A DNA stretch of 64,000 bases from Setophaga petechia (Eukaryota; Chordata; Aves; Passeriformes; Parulidae), in the NCBI GenBank assembly GCA_024362935.1, contig JANCRA010000019.1:12334501-12398500 (forward strand). The letters run 5' to 3'. Under the pieces are notes generated by a model. That model was not told where the DNA came from and did not search any database. It saw only the letters and a list, made by a program, of their open reading frames with translations. This document shows positions 1 to 12,831 of the stretch, piece by piece (positions within the stretch are counted from its first letter, which is position 1; each line of letters opens with the position of its first letter). The translations under genes were made by a program, and so were the position numbers.

Positions 1-2582
1 GCTTGGTTAACAAAATGAGCTGAAATTTAGAGAATAAGTAGTGCTTGTACCCCTTAGGCATTGTATAATTTCTTAAAGGCAGTCTGCCCAATACCGAATG
101 AATGGCTCTTAGCTGTGAAATAGATAATCTTTTCTTGGTGTAGTCAGGGTGCATGCAAAGGAAAGCTGCCAGCATTTACAAAACCATTTAATATGAGGAA
201 TGGATCTGACACAATTGTGAAGGCAAGGCATAACCACATTTTTTTACTATAGTTTTTGCCACAGCATAAAATTTCTGAGAGTTTAGAAGTTACACTTTGA
301 CACTCTTGGTGTAATGTTGCATTTATAGAGCATTTCAAGTAACTTCTCTATAAAGATCAGTTATAATCATAATTAGCAGAATTCAAGAACATATAATCAT
401 GTTCAGTCTTTCATTGTGTAGAGTTCAAATCTATTTGGTCAGCTTATTAAGCTCCCCTGATTGAAACAAATTCTCAGTGTATATCAGAACCCTTTTTTTG
501 CACCCTGCAATTCAAAGAATAGTCAAGAAGGTGTTTTCTTTAGTGTTAGTAGCATCCCTTTGGTCATAGGTAAAAAACCAGTTTTCTGTCAGCTGGTATG
601 CAATGTCCCAATGTCATTAATTCACACTGAACATCTTTGAACAAATAGCTTTATTTGGAAAATAGTGTAGCCCTGTACTTGTTTATTAACCAGCATCTTG
701 TGTAGTAAAATAAGAAAATACCATTTTTTAAAATAAGTGTTTATTTTGCATTAAAACTAAACTAATTCAATTTATTTAAAAAGTTGTTTCAGAGTATGAC
801 CAACTTTAAAAAATTGTATTCAAGTTTTTGTATGAATTTACGTGTGCAGTCTGATGGATTTTTAGTTAGCTGCTTACTAGGTTCAGTTCTGAGGAAGAAG
901 ACATCAGAGAAGTTTCCATGTAAATATTTCAGAACTTCTCATAAGAAATATATTGTTAGGATGTGAGCTATAACATTGCTTCTGAGGTCAATATTGGTCT
1001 CAAAAACTAAATATTTACTTATTGCTTCTCTTTCTCTCAATGTTTAGTAAACCAGCCATTTGAGTATGAGGGCTTTTTCTCTGCTTTTGAAAGATGTATA
1101 TTCATAGTAATGTCAAGTTAATTTTTCTCCTTAGAAAGCTTCAAAAAGGGAATGTTCCTAGTGACTAGGCTTGAGTACAAGTATATTTTCATTTTTGACT
1201 GTGTGTAATTATGATTCATGAAGGTGTTGGCAAAATATTGGCTAGTAGGTACTAGTAGGGATCACTTAGACTTTTGTAAAAAACTTCTGCCAAAACCTCA
1301 AACAAAAGCAGATTAAAGAGGTAAAGTAGTCATAAGGTGAAAAATAAGGTACTGTCATTGATTAATAAATGCCCATGTGACAAAAAGTATTAATTAATAA
1401 ATACATTAAGTATTATAATATGTATTATTTCCACAATCCAGTAGCAGTGAGTACCTCTATTAGAATGTTATTGTTTAATGGGAAATAGGTGATAAGAGAA
1501 GTGAAATTTTTAACATTACTCAAAAATATCCAAGATGGTCAGGGCCAAAACCAAGTGAAGAATTTTCTAAAAATTAACAATGTTATGTTAGATGTCTTTG
1601 TGGTTGAGAAATGTCCATGAACAGATTAGAAAGAATTATTTGTCCTACTGCTACATTCTTCAGGCAACTAAATTAAAATGAATGGTTGTGATGATATGTT
1701 TGCAGGCCCAAAACAGCTGTGAACATAAAAAGAGCCAGATACCTTTGACCCATGTTATTAGGTCAAAATAATAACTTTGTCTGCACTGGATATCCTGCTT
1801 TCAAGTGTCTTTCAGTTGTTCCTGTTTGTGCCCAGTTTGGTATAGAGCCTTTCTGTTCTAGGCACCCTCATCTCAGAGCAAATACAGCAGAAGGGAAGGA
1901 CATTGGGAAATGACTGAAGACAGACAGAAGTGGAAAGGTTTTTTGGATAGCACTTTGGAGAAGGAAAGAAAAAGGGCATGCAAAATCATTAGTGAGTATA
2001 AATTGTTTCTTGTCTGGCTTCTGACAAACTTGCCGCAAGAGATGGTTGGCTGGGGTTGTTGCCACCCTCAGCCATCTGCCTTGCCCTGAGCCTTTAATAG
2101 ATATGGAAACCCTCAAGGCAGAGACATCTGATCTGCTTGTAAATCAGCTTGTGAATCACTGTTGTTTTCAGCCGAGTGCATTGAGAAAAGCTGTTTCTGC
2201 CTAGGAGAGTAATACTGTCTGGCAGAGGAGGGAAAGATGTTTCTCCTGGTGGCAACTTCAGGCCGGGTGAGTCTGCAAGAGATTTCATGTATTCGAAATT
2301 TCAAGGACTAAAGCTTATTTCTAACTACTGAAAGCTTATAAGAAAGAAAATGTTTGTTTCACCTAGGGTTTATTTCAGCGGGGAAATTGTTCACAGTAAC
2401 ACAGGTGATTTTAGCGCGATGTTACCTGATAGTGATATCCCCTGTACATCGTTTTTCTCCTGATAAGTTTTCAGCCTGTTTTCCAGTAAGGCTGTTTTTT
2501 TGTGGACTTGAGTGATTTTGTAAGATGTGCTAGAACTGTGTCTTTGAGTTCTAGCCCTTTTAAATCTACTGTCAAATTTCAG
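1..2582 (+). other. Non-coding stretch, probably intron of the split gene
   Basis: AT-rich, CpG-poor sequence with no convincing coding exon, RNA gene or recognisable transposon. The open frames on either strand are short and lack splice borders or family resemblance. If the exon at 2583-2692 is real, this is the intron before it. The stretch from about 1870 to 2600 is less AT-rich and contains a few CpGs; I see no function for it. Confidence 0.5.
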
Positions 2583-2692
2583 CTGAACCTGACAATTTTC
2601 TGATCCAGGAAATTTCATCCAAATCCCTGGAAATTTGTGTCTGGTTAGAAGAAGTCAAACTCACTAGTACCATCCTGAAGCTTCAGTACAAG
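2583..2692 (+). CDS. Candidate internal exon of the split gene
   Basis: Seen: an acceptor (AATTTCAG) precedes 110 open nucleotides that end in AAG followed by GTAAAT, a good donor. After a two-base split codon it reads 36 codons, starting EPDNFLIQEISSKSLEICVW and ending in LKLQYK, a charged and amphipathic stretch that looks more like protein than most intronic frames here. The exon would start in phase 1 and end in phase 0. That fits the 18351 exon if the GCAGAG acceptor is used there. A second in-frame acceptor ending at 2608 (GATCCAG) would give a shorter exon of 84 nt. The frame also stays open past the donor for about 20 codons, so chance is possible. The family is not recognised. The link to the downstream exons rests only on strand and phase. 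Confidence 0.45.
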
Positions 2693-5600
2693 GTAAATAG
2701 TTACCACTGCAGATTGATCACTATTATGGCTCTGAAACAAACAAAGCATCTGCTGATTTGCTGAAGCATTTTGGGACAAGCTGTTTGAGTTAATGAAGGA
2801 GAGGAAAAGAAGATGGGCAGGATTACTAGAGAGAGGATACTCTAAGAAATATAGAGGGAAGCAACTGATATTAGCATGAAGGAATTATTGAGACGTAACA
2901 CAAATCCCTGAGAATTCAAGATTCATTACCTTTGTGGCTTACAGAGTGACTAACTCTACTTTCATTATGTATTTTAATTTCCCTGCCAGGCTGAATTTTA
3001 ATTTTGTTATATGTTGCAAGGTTTGTGATTTTGCCATTCAACATGATACCAGCAGCAAACCTGAATTTAGAATTTAGATGTAATTGTAAATGTAATTTTA
3101 AATGCTGCAAACAGCAAATAATATGCAAAGCAGTGAATAACATGACATAGTGCAAACTTATTTGTAAAGTTACCTGTTCTTACTTGAAAACAGGATATTA
3201 AACTTAACTAAAAAGTTGTGGCTTGGCCTGACATTCTTTTTATAGAGTATTGCATGTGAAGAACTTCTGAGAGTGTTCTATTTTATAAAACTAAATGAGA
3301 GTGGAATACTGGTTGTAATTGCTAAAATGAAAAAAACAGTACAGGAAGAATAAACATGGAGAAGAAAGAGAGTGAAGTAGGAGGTAATTTATAGCTAAGT
3401 ACAAAAGGAATGAATGTAGGTTTTCAGAAGGGGAACTCCGCTGATATTTTAAGAAATAGAAGGGCAATTTGAAAAGCCTTTATAAAAATTAGGAGAGTGA
3501 GTTTGAAAACAAAGAAGTAAAACCTGAAGAAGCAAATAACTGCACTTCAACGCAGGTCTTCAGCCCGCCTAAAATTGCAAGTATTCTATTTGTCTGCTTT
3601 GATTGTAGTCTTAAGAAATTACTTCCATCAGGTAAAGTTAGGAGTGCTGCAGTAAAAGTCGTGCAGCTCCTCTACAAAATAAAGGATAGTTTCAAACACT
3701 CCATCAGATACCACTACCACTGCCATCTTCTGTAAGTGTGAGCCATTTTGAGCAGGCCAAGAGTCTCATTACCGTTGCTGTGGTTCCCGGGGTCACTGTG
3801 GTACACAATACCTTGGGTTTGCAAGTTCACTGTAGTGACTGCACTGCACCTGCCAACATCAAAAGTAGTGCTGCTCCCACTGCCTGTTCTTGCATTTTCT
3901 TTAATGACCCACAATTTATGAAGACATCATTCTTTGTACATGAATATACTGTCAGTAGGTGTTACTATATCTAAGACATTTTGACTATTAATGTATTGAT
4001 TATGAAGAAGGGCAAAATGTAATGGAGACAAAAAGTATTCAGGACATGAGGAGTTCAAAAACAGAACAATTATTGAAGAGATAAATTGGGATAGTCATCA
4101 CTTTATGTCATCACAAAATAGAAATGCTTGAAAGTAAATAAAAAATAACCTATAGGAGCATTTCAGCTTAAGACTGTTGTCAGTTACCATAAATAGCTTA
4201 CGTATCCTGTGTGTAATTAGTGATGACTGGAAGGGTGAGGGAGAGACAAGTACAGTAAAAATACACTAAATAACAAGTCTATTTAAAATAAAGCATGACC
4301 ATGGGCAAAGATGAGGCAAGAAAGAGAAATATGCTAGATTTAAATATAAGAATCCAAGTTGGTTTTGATATTAAATAATTTTAAGTCAATGGAGTTGTAA
4401 AAATTAAAAGTAGACACTGGAAATTGTTGTACATAATTCTTTATTTGGGGTCCTTTCCTTATTTCACTTTTTTTTCCCCCTGCAGTTGGAAGTATTGGTT
4501 TTATCTAAATATCAATTTTTGAAGCAAATTTATCTTCTAACCTTTTGCTTTTGAATTGTGAAATTTTTGACAATTTCTGTGTGTTTCTCTGAATTTTACT
4601 AGTGCAGTGATCTCGAGATAGTGCATATAATATTTGTGCATAAACTAAATGCAAAGCAAGAGCTGCTAAAGTAAAATTTAAAAATTAACTTAAAATCCTA
4701 AATTAAAACTAAGTCCTAAAATTAATTTCTAATATATACCAAATATTTCCTCAAATTAAAGGCTATAGGATTTCAGTTTTGTATTCCAAGGAAAACAAAA
4801 ATGATATTTTAAGATGACTTAGTATTGCTCTTTTCTATATAGATGCTTCCTGATGATATCTTCTATTTGAATTTAAATAACAAGAGAATATCCTGTTTTA
4901 GTTTAACTGTTTTTATATCACAGACCCCGAGTTAAAAACAAATACTAAGCTGCATTTTAAATTCAGATTTTCTGATTGCCTGTTTAAGAGTTCCATATCT
5001 GAGCAAAAACCATCAGAGAAGATACTGCTGAGTGTGAGCTGAGATCAAAATGAATGCAGCAAGAAAGAGATAACCTTCAGAGAGGTGAGCTGCTTAGCCC
5101 TGCTCCTTTTGGGCCACACAAACTTGGCTGCTGCCATAAGGATGGACAAATCGGTCAGCTGGCATGTGGGACAAGCAGGTCTGACTCTTCCTGTGGCAGC
5201 ACAGACTTTGTTTAGCTTAAACTGATTGTGAAACTGCTCCTGGAGTCATTGAGGTCTTTGAACAATAAGCAGCACACTTAGAACAGTTAAGTGCTGGCTC
5301 CACTGCAGTAAAATACAAGTCTAGCCACTGATGCATATAAAGCCAAGGTCTTGTTGTGAGGGAGTGTGATCATGGCAAGAAAGATGGTGAGTCACCTTTG
5401 GAAAAATATGTAAAAGTGAGGATGGAAATGGTTAGCAAAGTGTTGAGATACTGAGTATCTGAAAAAGAACTTAAAAGTTACTAGGTTTTGTGTGTATGTA
5501 TGTGATGTTAAATGCATAATGTTGGTACATTCCTGGATTAAGCAGTTGAGGTTACAGTGTGCCTTTGTGACAGAAGGAGTTTTGAACACAAAGGTTTCAT

Positions 5601-8600
5601 TTATTGGCTTACTATTTTCTAGGTTATATTTATGTCGCCCAAATTTCTTCTATGTAAAGGAATGGTATATCTTAGAAGTATCCAATAATGAAGGAATAAA
5701 ATAGAAATGAAAAGAATTATAGTAGTTCCACTGTTTTTAATTCCCTTCAGAGAAACTTTATGGTCCTGGGAATGATGAAATATAAATAAATATGCAAATA
5801 ATAGGATTTGTCAGTATTGATTTTTAACCAGATGCAAAGAGAGACAAATCCAATTGTGCCTTCAAAAAAATTCTCCCTTTACTTTATTAAAACCAAAAGT
5901 TACAAGGAGATTGTTTGGTTTTCGATATGATGAGAATAAAAACTTCAAAAGGTGGTGTAAATGAAACTATAAAAGAACAAAATTGTTCTTAAAGGCATAA
6001 TTCATAATTAAACAAGTGATAGTCACATATTTGTCCTTTTTAACATAAGTTAAGAACATACTTTCTGTTTGTCCAAAACATTCCTACATTATTGCAGAAT
6101 TTTAAAATATTATTGACTTTAGTATTTTCCTATTTTTGAAACTATAAATGCTGACATTGAAGTATGAAAGTAATGTTTCATGTAATCCTTTCTTAGTCTT
6201 CCTTCAAGTTTCTTCTGATGAGTAATTTCAGCTTCAAGCTTGTTCAGACAATTAAAGTTTTGTCCAGTAGGTTAGAAAAAAAATAATATTTGTATAATAT
6301 AAAAATGCATTTATTGTTTTAAGTCTTTATTACAAATCACTCTGTACTGTTTATGTGAAATGCAAATGAAGGCTAACTAATTTTATTCTCCTATGTAAAC
6401 TTTTGCCTGACTAAACTGGAAACATGAATCTTTGAGATTGAGAAGATTAGCCATGCTTGCCATGTGCATATTTTACAATTTTTTCATGTAGAAATATTTC
6501 TCTTGTTGCATGTAGTTTTCAGAGCACCTGAAGGCAAATCAGCTGGGTTCATGGGCACAAGAGAACTGGGTATGTGTCCTGCACATACCTTACAGAGATC
6601 TTGCCATTCTCTGTGATAGCTCCCTGTTATAGTACAAAGAAGTGACTAAACATTTATTTCCTTCAAACATTGAACTGTGAACCAAAGTCCTCATTTCTCT
6701 CCTACATGTGGAGAATACAGTTGCTCCTAATTAATGCTTGCTTTAATGGAATTGTTTCCTCTAGCTCACCTGCCCCCTCTCTAAAAGATTATTTTGGCAC
6801 ATCACAGGAAAATGCTTTTTGTTGATATACGGATTACTCTATTTTTATTTAGGATATTCAGAAGCTGAGTGAATCTTTGTCATTTTTATGTATACAGATG
6901 AACTTTATAGATAATTTAATTCCTGTTTGACTCTCAGTTTCTCAGAGTATAAATGGCTAAATGTAAATATGAGTTAATGTCTGTGGAGAGGCAATGCCTC
7001 AGAACATCACAGATTTAATTATTCAATCACTATCACCAAACTGCAGAAGTACTCTAAGTAATGTTGGGGGTAGAGAAGACTTGTCAAGGTGTCTAACAAT
7101 AGTTTCCAGACCTGTTTCTCCATTTGGCTGTATGTGGAAATGTGTCCATGTGGGGGATTTTATGAAATGGTTTTCATGCTTACGTGAGTGTCCTCAGGGG
7201 AATAGAAAAATCTTTTGACTATTTCTGAGAGGAACTTGTTTTCCTGATGTTTTTCAGGAAATGGGTAGCAACTGGGTTATGTCAGTCACAAATAATTTGG
7301 CTGAATTTATCATTGTGGGGTTTTTTATGAATATTCACATAATGATTTGATAAAAACAATACTTTTTTGGGTGAAATTTGTTCTAAATATATGTCTGGTT
7401 ACCAGGGCAAAATATTGTTAAGGTCTCACATAGCAGTAGTTATTTTTTTGTCTTTGAATATTAATTTTCTATTAATGTGTTCAAAAGCGTTAGTGAAATG
7501 GCTTGAATAATATATTTGCTTAAGGAACCTAAAATTCTCAGTTAAAACTTCCAACTTCCATAAATATTGTAGTTATACCACTTGTGACTTGGGAATTATC
7601 TCTCTGATAGCCTGTTGTTTAGAGTTTGCTTGGATTATATGGATTTGATTTCTTTATATTAGCCATAATTTATAGTTTGTAAATGAGGAACAGTTTGGCA
7701 AGAATAAACATCATATTAAATCTTCACATGAAGAAAGGCTCCATAAGAAATGGAACATTAATCATATGGGGGACTTTCACTGGTGTGTTGGGAAGTAGTG
7801 TCAGCCTTCTGAGTATCTTGGACTTCTTAACCAGACTGTTTTGAAGTGCTCATCTGAGAAGGAACTTTGATTGTACCTAGATAATTGGAAAGGTCATTTG
7901 GGAGCTGAGGAAAGTGTTTGTGTGGATATGCTGAAGTACTCACTGTCAGATGTTACAAACTGCTTCTTGTGTTTTGAGAAACTTAAGGGATGTTGAATTT
8001 GGAGGAATGCAATTTAATTGATATGACATAATTTTATGAAGGATCAAATGTATATGTACACTAGTTTCAGTATAATATTTGTATCTGTAATTTGAAAATG
8101 GATAAATTACTAAGTTTTGAAAATTTTTTTTGAGCCTATGGATCACCTTTCTAATTTATGTTAATTTTTGGAATATCAAGACTTGTCCATTAGGTCTGCA
8201 TTCATTTAAAAAACTATATCATAATATCAGATATAATTTAATTTATGTACATTACCATATTTCAGGAATTTTAAAACAGATGAGGAAAAGGTGATAAGAA
8301 GGTAAGACACTGTGTTGATAACAAACCTGATTTTAGTCTGCTTCTCATGTTCAAGCTTATTTCCAAGTTCAATCGTAATAGATTTTATCAGCTTGGCATT
8401 GCTCAGTTAAATAAGAAAAAAATAAAAGGCAATGATTACTTGCCATGTGTAATAGTTTTTTTGAAAAATGGAAAATTGTATCTTTAATGTGGTAACACAT
8501 AATATTAAGAATCATATGTTGGTAATATGTTAGGAATGCATTTCTGAAGATGTGAATATTCTCCTAGAAACTCAGTTTTAAAAAACTTCTGTGTCTTGGG

Positions 8601-8892
8601 AGAAGCAAGAAGCAAAATTGCACTAAATTGTAAGGTTGTTAAAGCAGCAGTGGTGAGTCACAGATAGGGTATCATTCTGTTAATGTAAAAATGATATCTT
8701 GTTTTCTTTTATTACTGATGCTTTGATAAACATGCTCATATTCTGACTTGTTAGTGTTACTTAAATACCAGATACTTTTATCCCTTGGGGTTACGGCTCT
8801 GGGGGAAGAGCTGAGCCTAACTGAATATGAAATCTTGTTTTTGTTGGAGAAGGTGATCCTACTTCCTCCTCTATTTCTTCAGGCAGAGTTGT

Positions 8893-8936
8893 TCAAGCAT
8901 TAAGATCCATCCCTTTAGATGGATCTTAATGCTTGA
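8893..8936. repeat. Perfect inverted repeat: 19-bp arms, 6-nt loop
   Basis: The arms 8893-8911 and 8918-8936 are exact reverse complements around the loop CCTTTA. The stem is mixed-sequence (it contains AAGCATTAAGATCC), so it is not a low-complexity palindrome. At 44 nt in total it is shorter than a normal microRNA precursor, and pairing beyond the arms is weak. A snap-back template-switch event during replication is the likeliest origin. Confidence 0.9.
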
Positions 8937-11900
8937 GCCCTCAGTGTGCCAAGGCAGCTCTGCAACTCTACCAACACACATGCAGAAGATTCCACCTTAA
9001 ATACAATATTTTCCGTATGCTGACTAGAGTCAGGTAAAAATCAAGCACTGATATCACTGGGAATGGTAGAAAGGAGTAAGAACACAGGAATAAATGGGAC
9101 TTCACCACTGGAAACAAACCATTGGAATACAGAACTGCAACCTTAGTGGCTGCAGGTTGGCACCTTAGAGTTTGACTTCCTTCATCCTCCATGTGAGCTA
9201 ACAGTATTTCAGGGCTAGTGAGGTTTGCTAGTGTGCCATGAATTACTTGGCCTTTTTGTGTTTACCTAACTTTCTTCTTGGTGCAGTGCTGCCTGTTTCC
9301 TTTTGGCTTGAAATAGGTCCTTCCTGCTGTTGGGGTTTTTTCTTCATTTTCTCTGTTCTTCCTGTTTGTACTGTGGCTTTGTCTTTATTTCATTTTTAGG
9401 TTTTCTAACAGTCAAACTGCCTGCAGTCTAGGAAATTAGTACAGATGGGGTTTTTTGAGAAGGAAATACAATAAATTAGTAATTTATCTTTTATGATACA
9501 GTGTACTCTTTTCTGCTGTCTCCATCCAGCATGTGATGATTGTGCTTCCTAATGTTTTGCATTTCCTTCACCTTTTTTTCACAGCTCTTAGAGGAACATT
9601 TGATATCTGCCAATCTAGAGTCTCTGACTCCCTCTTAGTCAGTGAGAGTGTGGATAGAGTGGTTAGCCTGTGGTTTTTATCCTCCACAGGAAAAGGACAT
9701 ACAGTGACTGCCAGGGAATGTGGTTTACATTCTGTTCCACTGGTGTGGACTCCAAAGTTAAAGATATCTCAAGATCTACCTGAGTTTCACAGCTCTCATT
9801 TTAAGGAGCTAAAACCCAAAAGGCAGAAACTTGAAATACTTGAAATAAATTTTCAGTCTGTGGAGTCATGGAAAATTCCCCTTGAGTTCAATGGAGTCCT
9901 GATTAGTGTTAGTGTGTCTTGAGAAGCAGAATTGTCAGATAAAATTTTCTGATTGATTTTCGAAATGAGATATTCTGGAGAAATATGTCATTCATATCCA
10001 GAAGATAAAGTAGTGTTGAGTAAAAGCAAATGTGTCTCTATGATGTTTAAGATACTAGGCTTGAACTAACATTGCATGACCTAACATGCTGTAAAGCTTG
10101 ATTTATTTTTAGGCAATAATCTTGTCCTGCAATATTCAATGGAAGTGTAGCAACCAAATGTATTATATGTACCACTAGGCCATTTTCCATTTCAGCCAGG
10201 TCTCTGTCTTGCATTGCAGAATGCTTGCACAACCAATGTAGCAAAACCTAAACCCTAATTTTCTCCTTTCCAAATCAAAAGCATGAGGAAACATAAGACA
10301 ATGAACTTACAGGTTACACAAAGCAATGTAACAGAATAAACTGCACCTTTACAACATCTCCAGCTGCACATGTTTTTCTTCACCTAAACTTTATTTTAAA
10401 AGGATTTACTTCTCTTTATTAAAAAAAGAGAAAAAAATAAATTGGAAAACTGTGTGGTACATTTGAAACCTTATTAAATGATTAATCTATTGGATGTGTG
10501 GAATGTTTTTGACATACCTGCTAGTTTATATGCTTGACCCGACTGGGGAGATAAAATGATAAATTTTTTTTTCTACCCTCTTTGGAAAGATGTCAGCGGT
10601 ATGAATTTAATCAATGAGTGAGGAAGAGCATGTACTGTCAGCTGTGATGCCATTGGTATGCTGATGGTATCCAGCTCAGTGTCTGCTTCTCGGAGTGTAG
10701 ACAGTGCAGTCTTCCAGATGTCCCAGTGTCTGGCCAAAATAAGAATAGTGATACAAAACAGATGGTCTTGTCTCAGGACCAAGCAGAGTTGATGCAAGCT
10801 GATAGAGGGATGGGGCTGGAAGAAATGGCAGAGCCTTGGTCATTGGATGCCATGCTATACTCATTCTCATCCTGGATTCACAGTTAGCAGAAGGAACAAG
10901 GAGGGCAGTTTTCCCTTTGCAGTTGGGCAGAAGTTGAAGAGCAATAAAAAAGATCCACAGTATGTTTTTTCTAGTTTTTTTAGCTAAGAGGCTTTGGTGA
11001 TTATCATAGAATCACTTACGTGGTTACTGTCTCAGTCAGGACTTTCATGAGCCTAGAGCTCACTAGGAACTTTCACATACAACACGGGAAATATCTGTTG
11101 CTGTATGTGCCTGTGCACACAGAGAGCTTGGAGTTTCATTGTTTTTTCCCTGCCTGCCCAAACTGTCCAGTCTGAGATCACTCATCTATTAATCCCTAAA
11201 TTAACTGGAACTTTTATAGCATAATAGGTGCAATAGTGCCTGACTGAAAGGCACTTTTTCTAAAATGGGAGATGTGCTAGTTTATCAGTAGAAGATTTAA
11301 GGTGTATAAACATCAAGCTTCTTACTTATTGTGATTCTCTTTCATGAAGAAAATTCTCTAGAGGACAAGAGAAATGTTTTACTTAAATAATTTTAATTTT
11401 TAAAAAATTGTTGGGGACATAGAGACATTTGCACTATAGGAATTCTTGATGTGTGTAGGTTTATGAAAGAGACCACACATACTGACACTCCAAAAATCTT
11501 TGGACAAACAGTTTAGAAAAAAAAAGCCCTATTGGAAGGTTCAGTGTTACTGGAAATGTTTGGCATAAGATTATTTGTAATTTTTATGCTTTACCTCAAC
11601 TTCCATTTTAATAAAAGGTGTATGAATTTCCACTGGCCTCTCAACAACCTAGCTAAGATTAATCTAGCCAAGGGACTGGTAGAGTAACTTATGTAGCTGC
11701 AAAGAGATATGAATGCGGCACTCAGTGCAAAAATTAATTCACAGAATGCTAAACAGGATAATATTTTGTCTGATTGGCTGAAAATGCACTGTAGGGGCTC
11801 TGTGTTTTGTGAGGAATACTGAACTAATGAATTGCTCAGCTCATTTTTGTAAAACTTCATATAAAAAGCATGCAAATTATCAGCCTAATTCAAAATAGGC

Positions 11901-12795
11901 TTAATAAATAAAGATGTAAGCAATAATGTAATGTGAAATTCAGTATTACAGATATATATTGTAAGGCACATCTGTATTACATTAACCAAATGCACTTCAA
12001 AATATTACAGCTATCTCCCTTTTGTTAAAAAATAAAAAACCACAAACTGAAACCTTTTAAATATACATTCTTTTCTAATGCTTTGATATTTTTGTTATGA
12101 TTGAAGAAAAACTTAGGGATTTAAACATGGCTTTTTCTTTTATTATGAAAGAGCTTTTTTGGTGGTTTTCTTTAAGAACGCAGAGTTGAACTGTGGCCCA
12201 AATTGCACACAACTATCGTAGTTGCAGGAATGAGTAACATTAGAATTTCAGCTAATTAGAAATATTGATCAAAACTTGCTTTTAATTTTAAAAGTTGCTT
12301 TTACTTAAAATTTAAGTGAAAAAAAAAGAAAAAAGAAAAATTTACCAAGGAAAAGCATTAAAAGACATTCCTTTATATGCCCTCTGAACTCCAGAATTTC
12401 AGGTGGTTTTGTGTATTATCTCATTATGACCTTTTAGAGATTCCATGTTATTACAGTGCAAGCTCTGGTGTACAGTTACAGCAATTGCAGTAATGTATTG
12501 TAGAATGTGATGTAGCAAGTGAAATATTCTATTTTATTGATAATGTAGAAGTAATTAAAATGCTCCAAACAATTCTAGGTTCCCATTAATGTAAAAATAA
12601 AGTTTTTAAAATAAATATTTTGCACTGAATGAAACTTCCTAGTTGATAACTTTGACCAATGAGTATGAAATCCCTACTGGTAAGGAGCAACAATAGTTAT
12701 TTAGTCAGTTATTGCTGCTGAACTGGTGGATGAGTAGTGGTTATTTGGTGATGCTAGATCCTTGGTTTACCAATAGGGGAATGATAAGAGAGCAC

Positions 12796-12831
12796 GATGC
12801 CAATTCAACTGTGATGCCAATTTTCAACTGT
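12796..12831 (+). repeat. Short imperfect tandem duplication
   Basis: GATGCCAATTCAACTGT is followed directly by GATGCCAATTTTCAACTGT, two adjacent copies differing by a 2-nt TT insertion. This is consistent with replication slippage in intronic DNA. Confidence 0.8.

Noticed and set aside
2378..2405. Small possible exon bounded by CACCTAG or TTTCAG and ACACAG/GTGATT
   Set aside because: Too short and weakly bordered; the frame continues through the putative donor, and phase cannot be tested.
9533..9922. 129-codon open frame on the + strand
   Set aside because: No splice sites fit its ends, no family resemblance, and its composition is like the flanking intron.
11000..11016. TCATAGAATCA resembling a reversed CR1 tail
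   Set aside because: Eleven bases only; the neighbouring sequence shows no further CR1 similarity.
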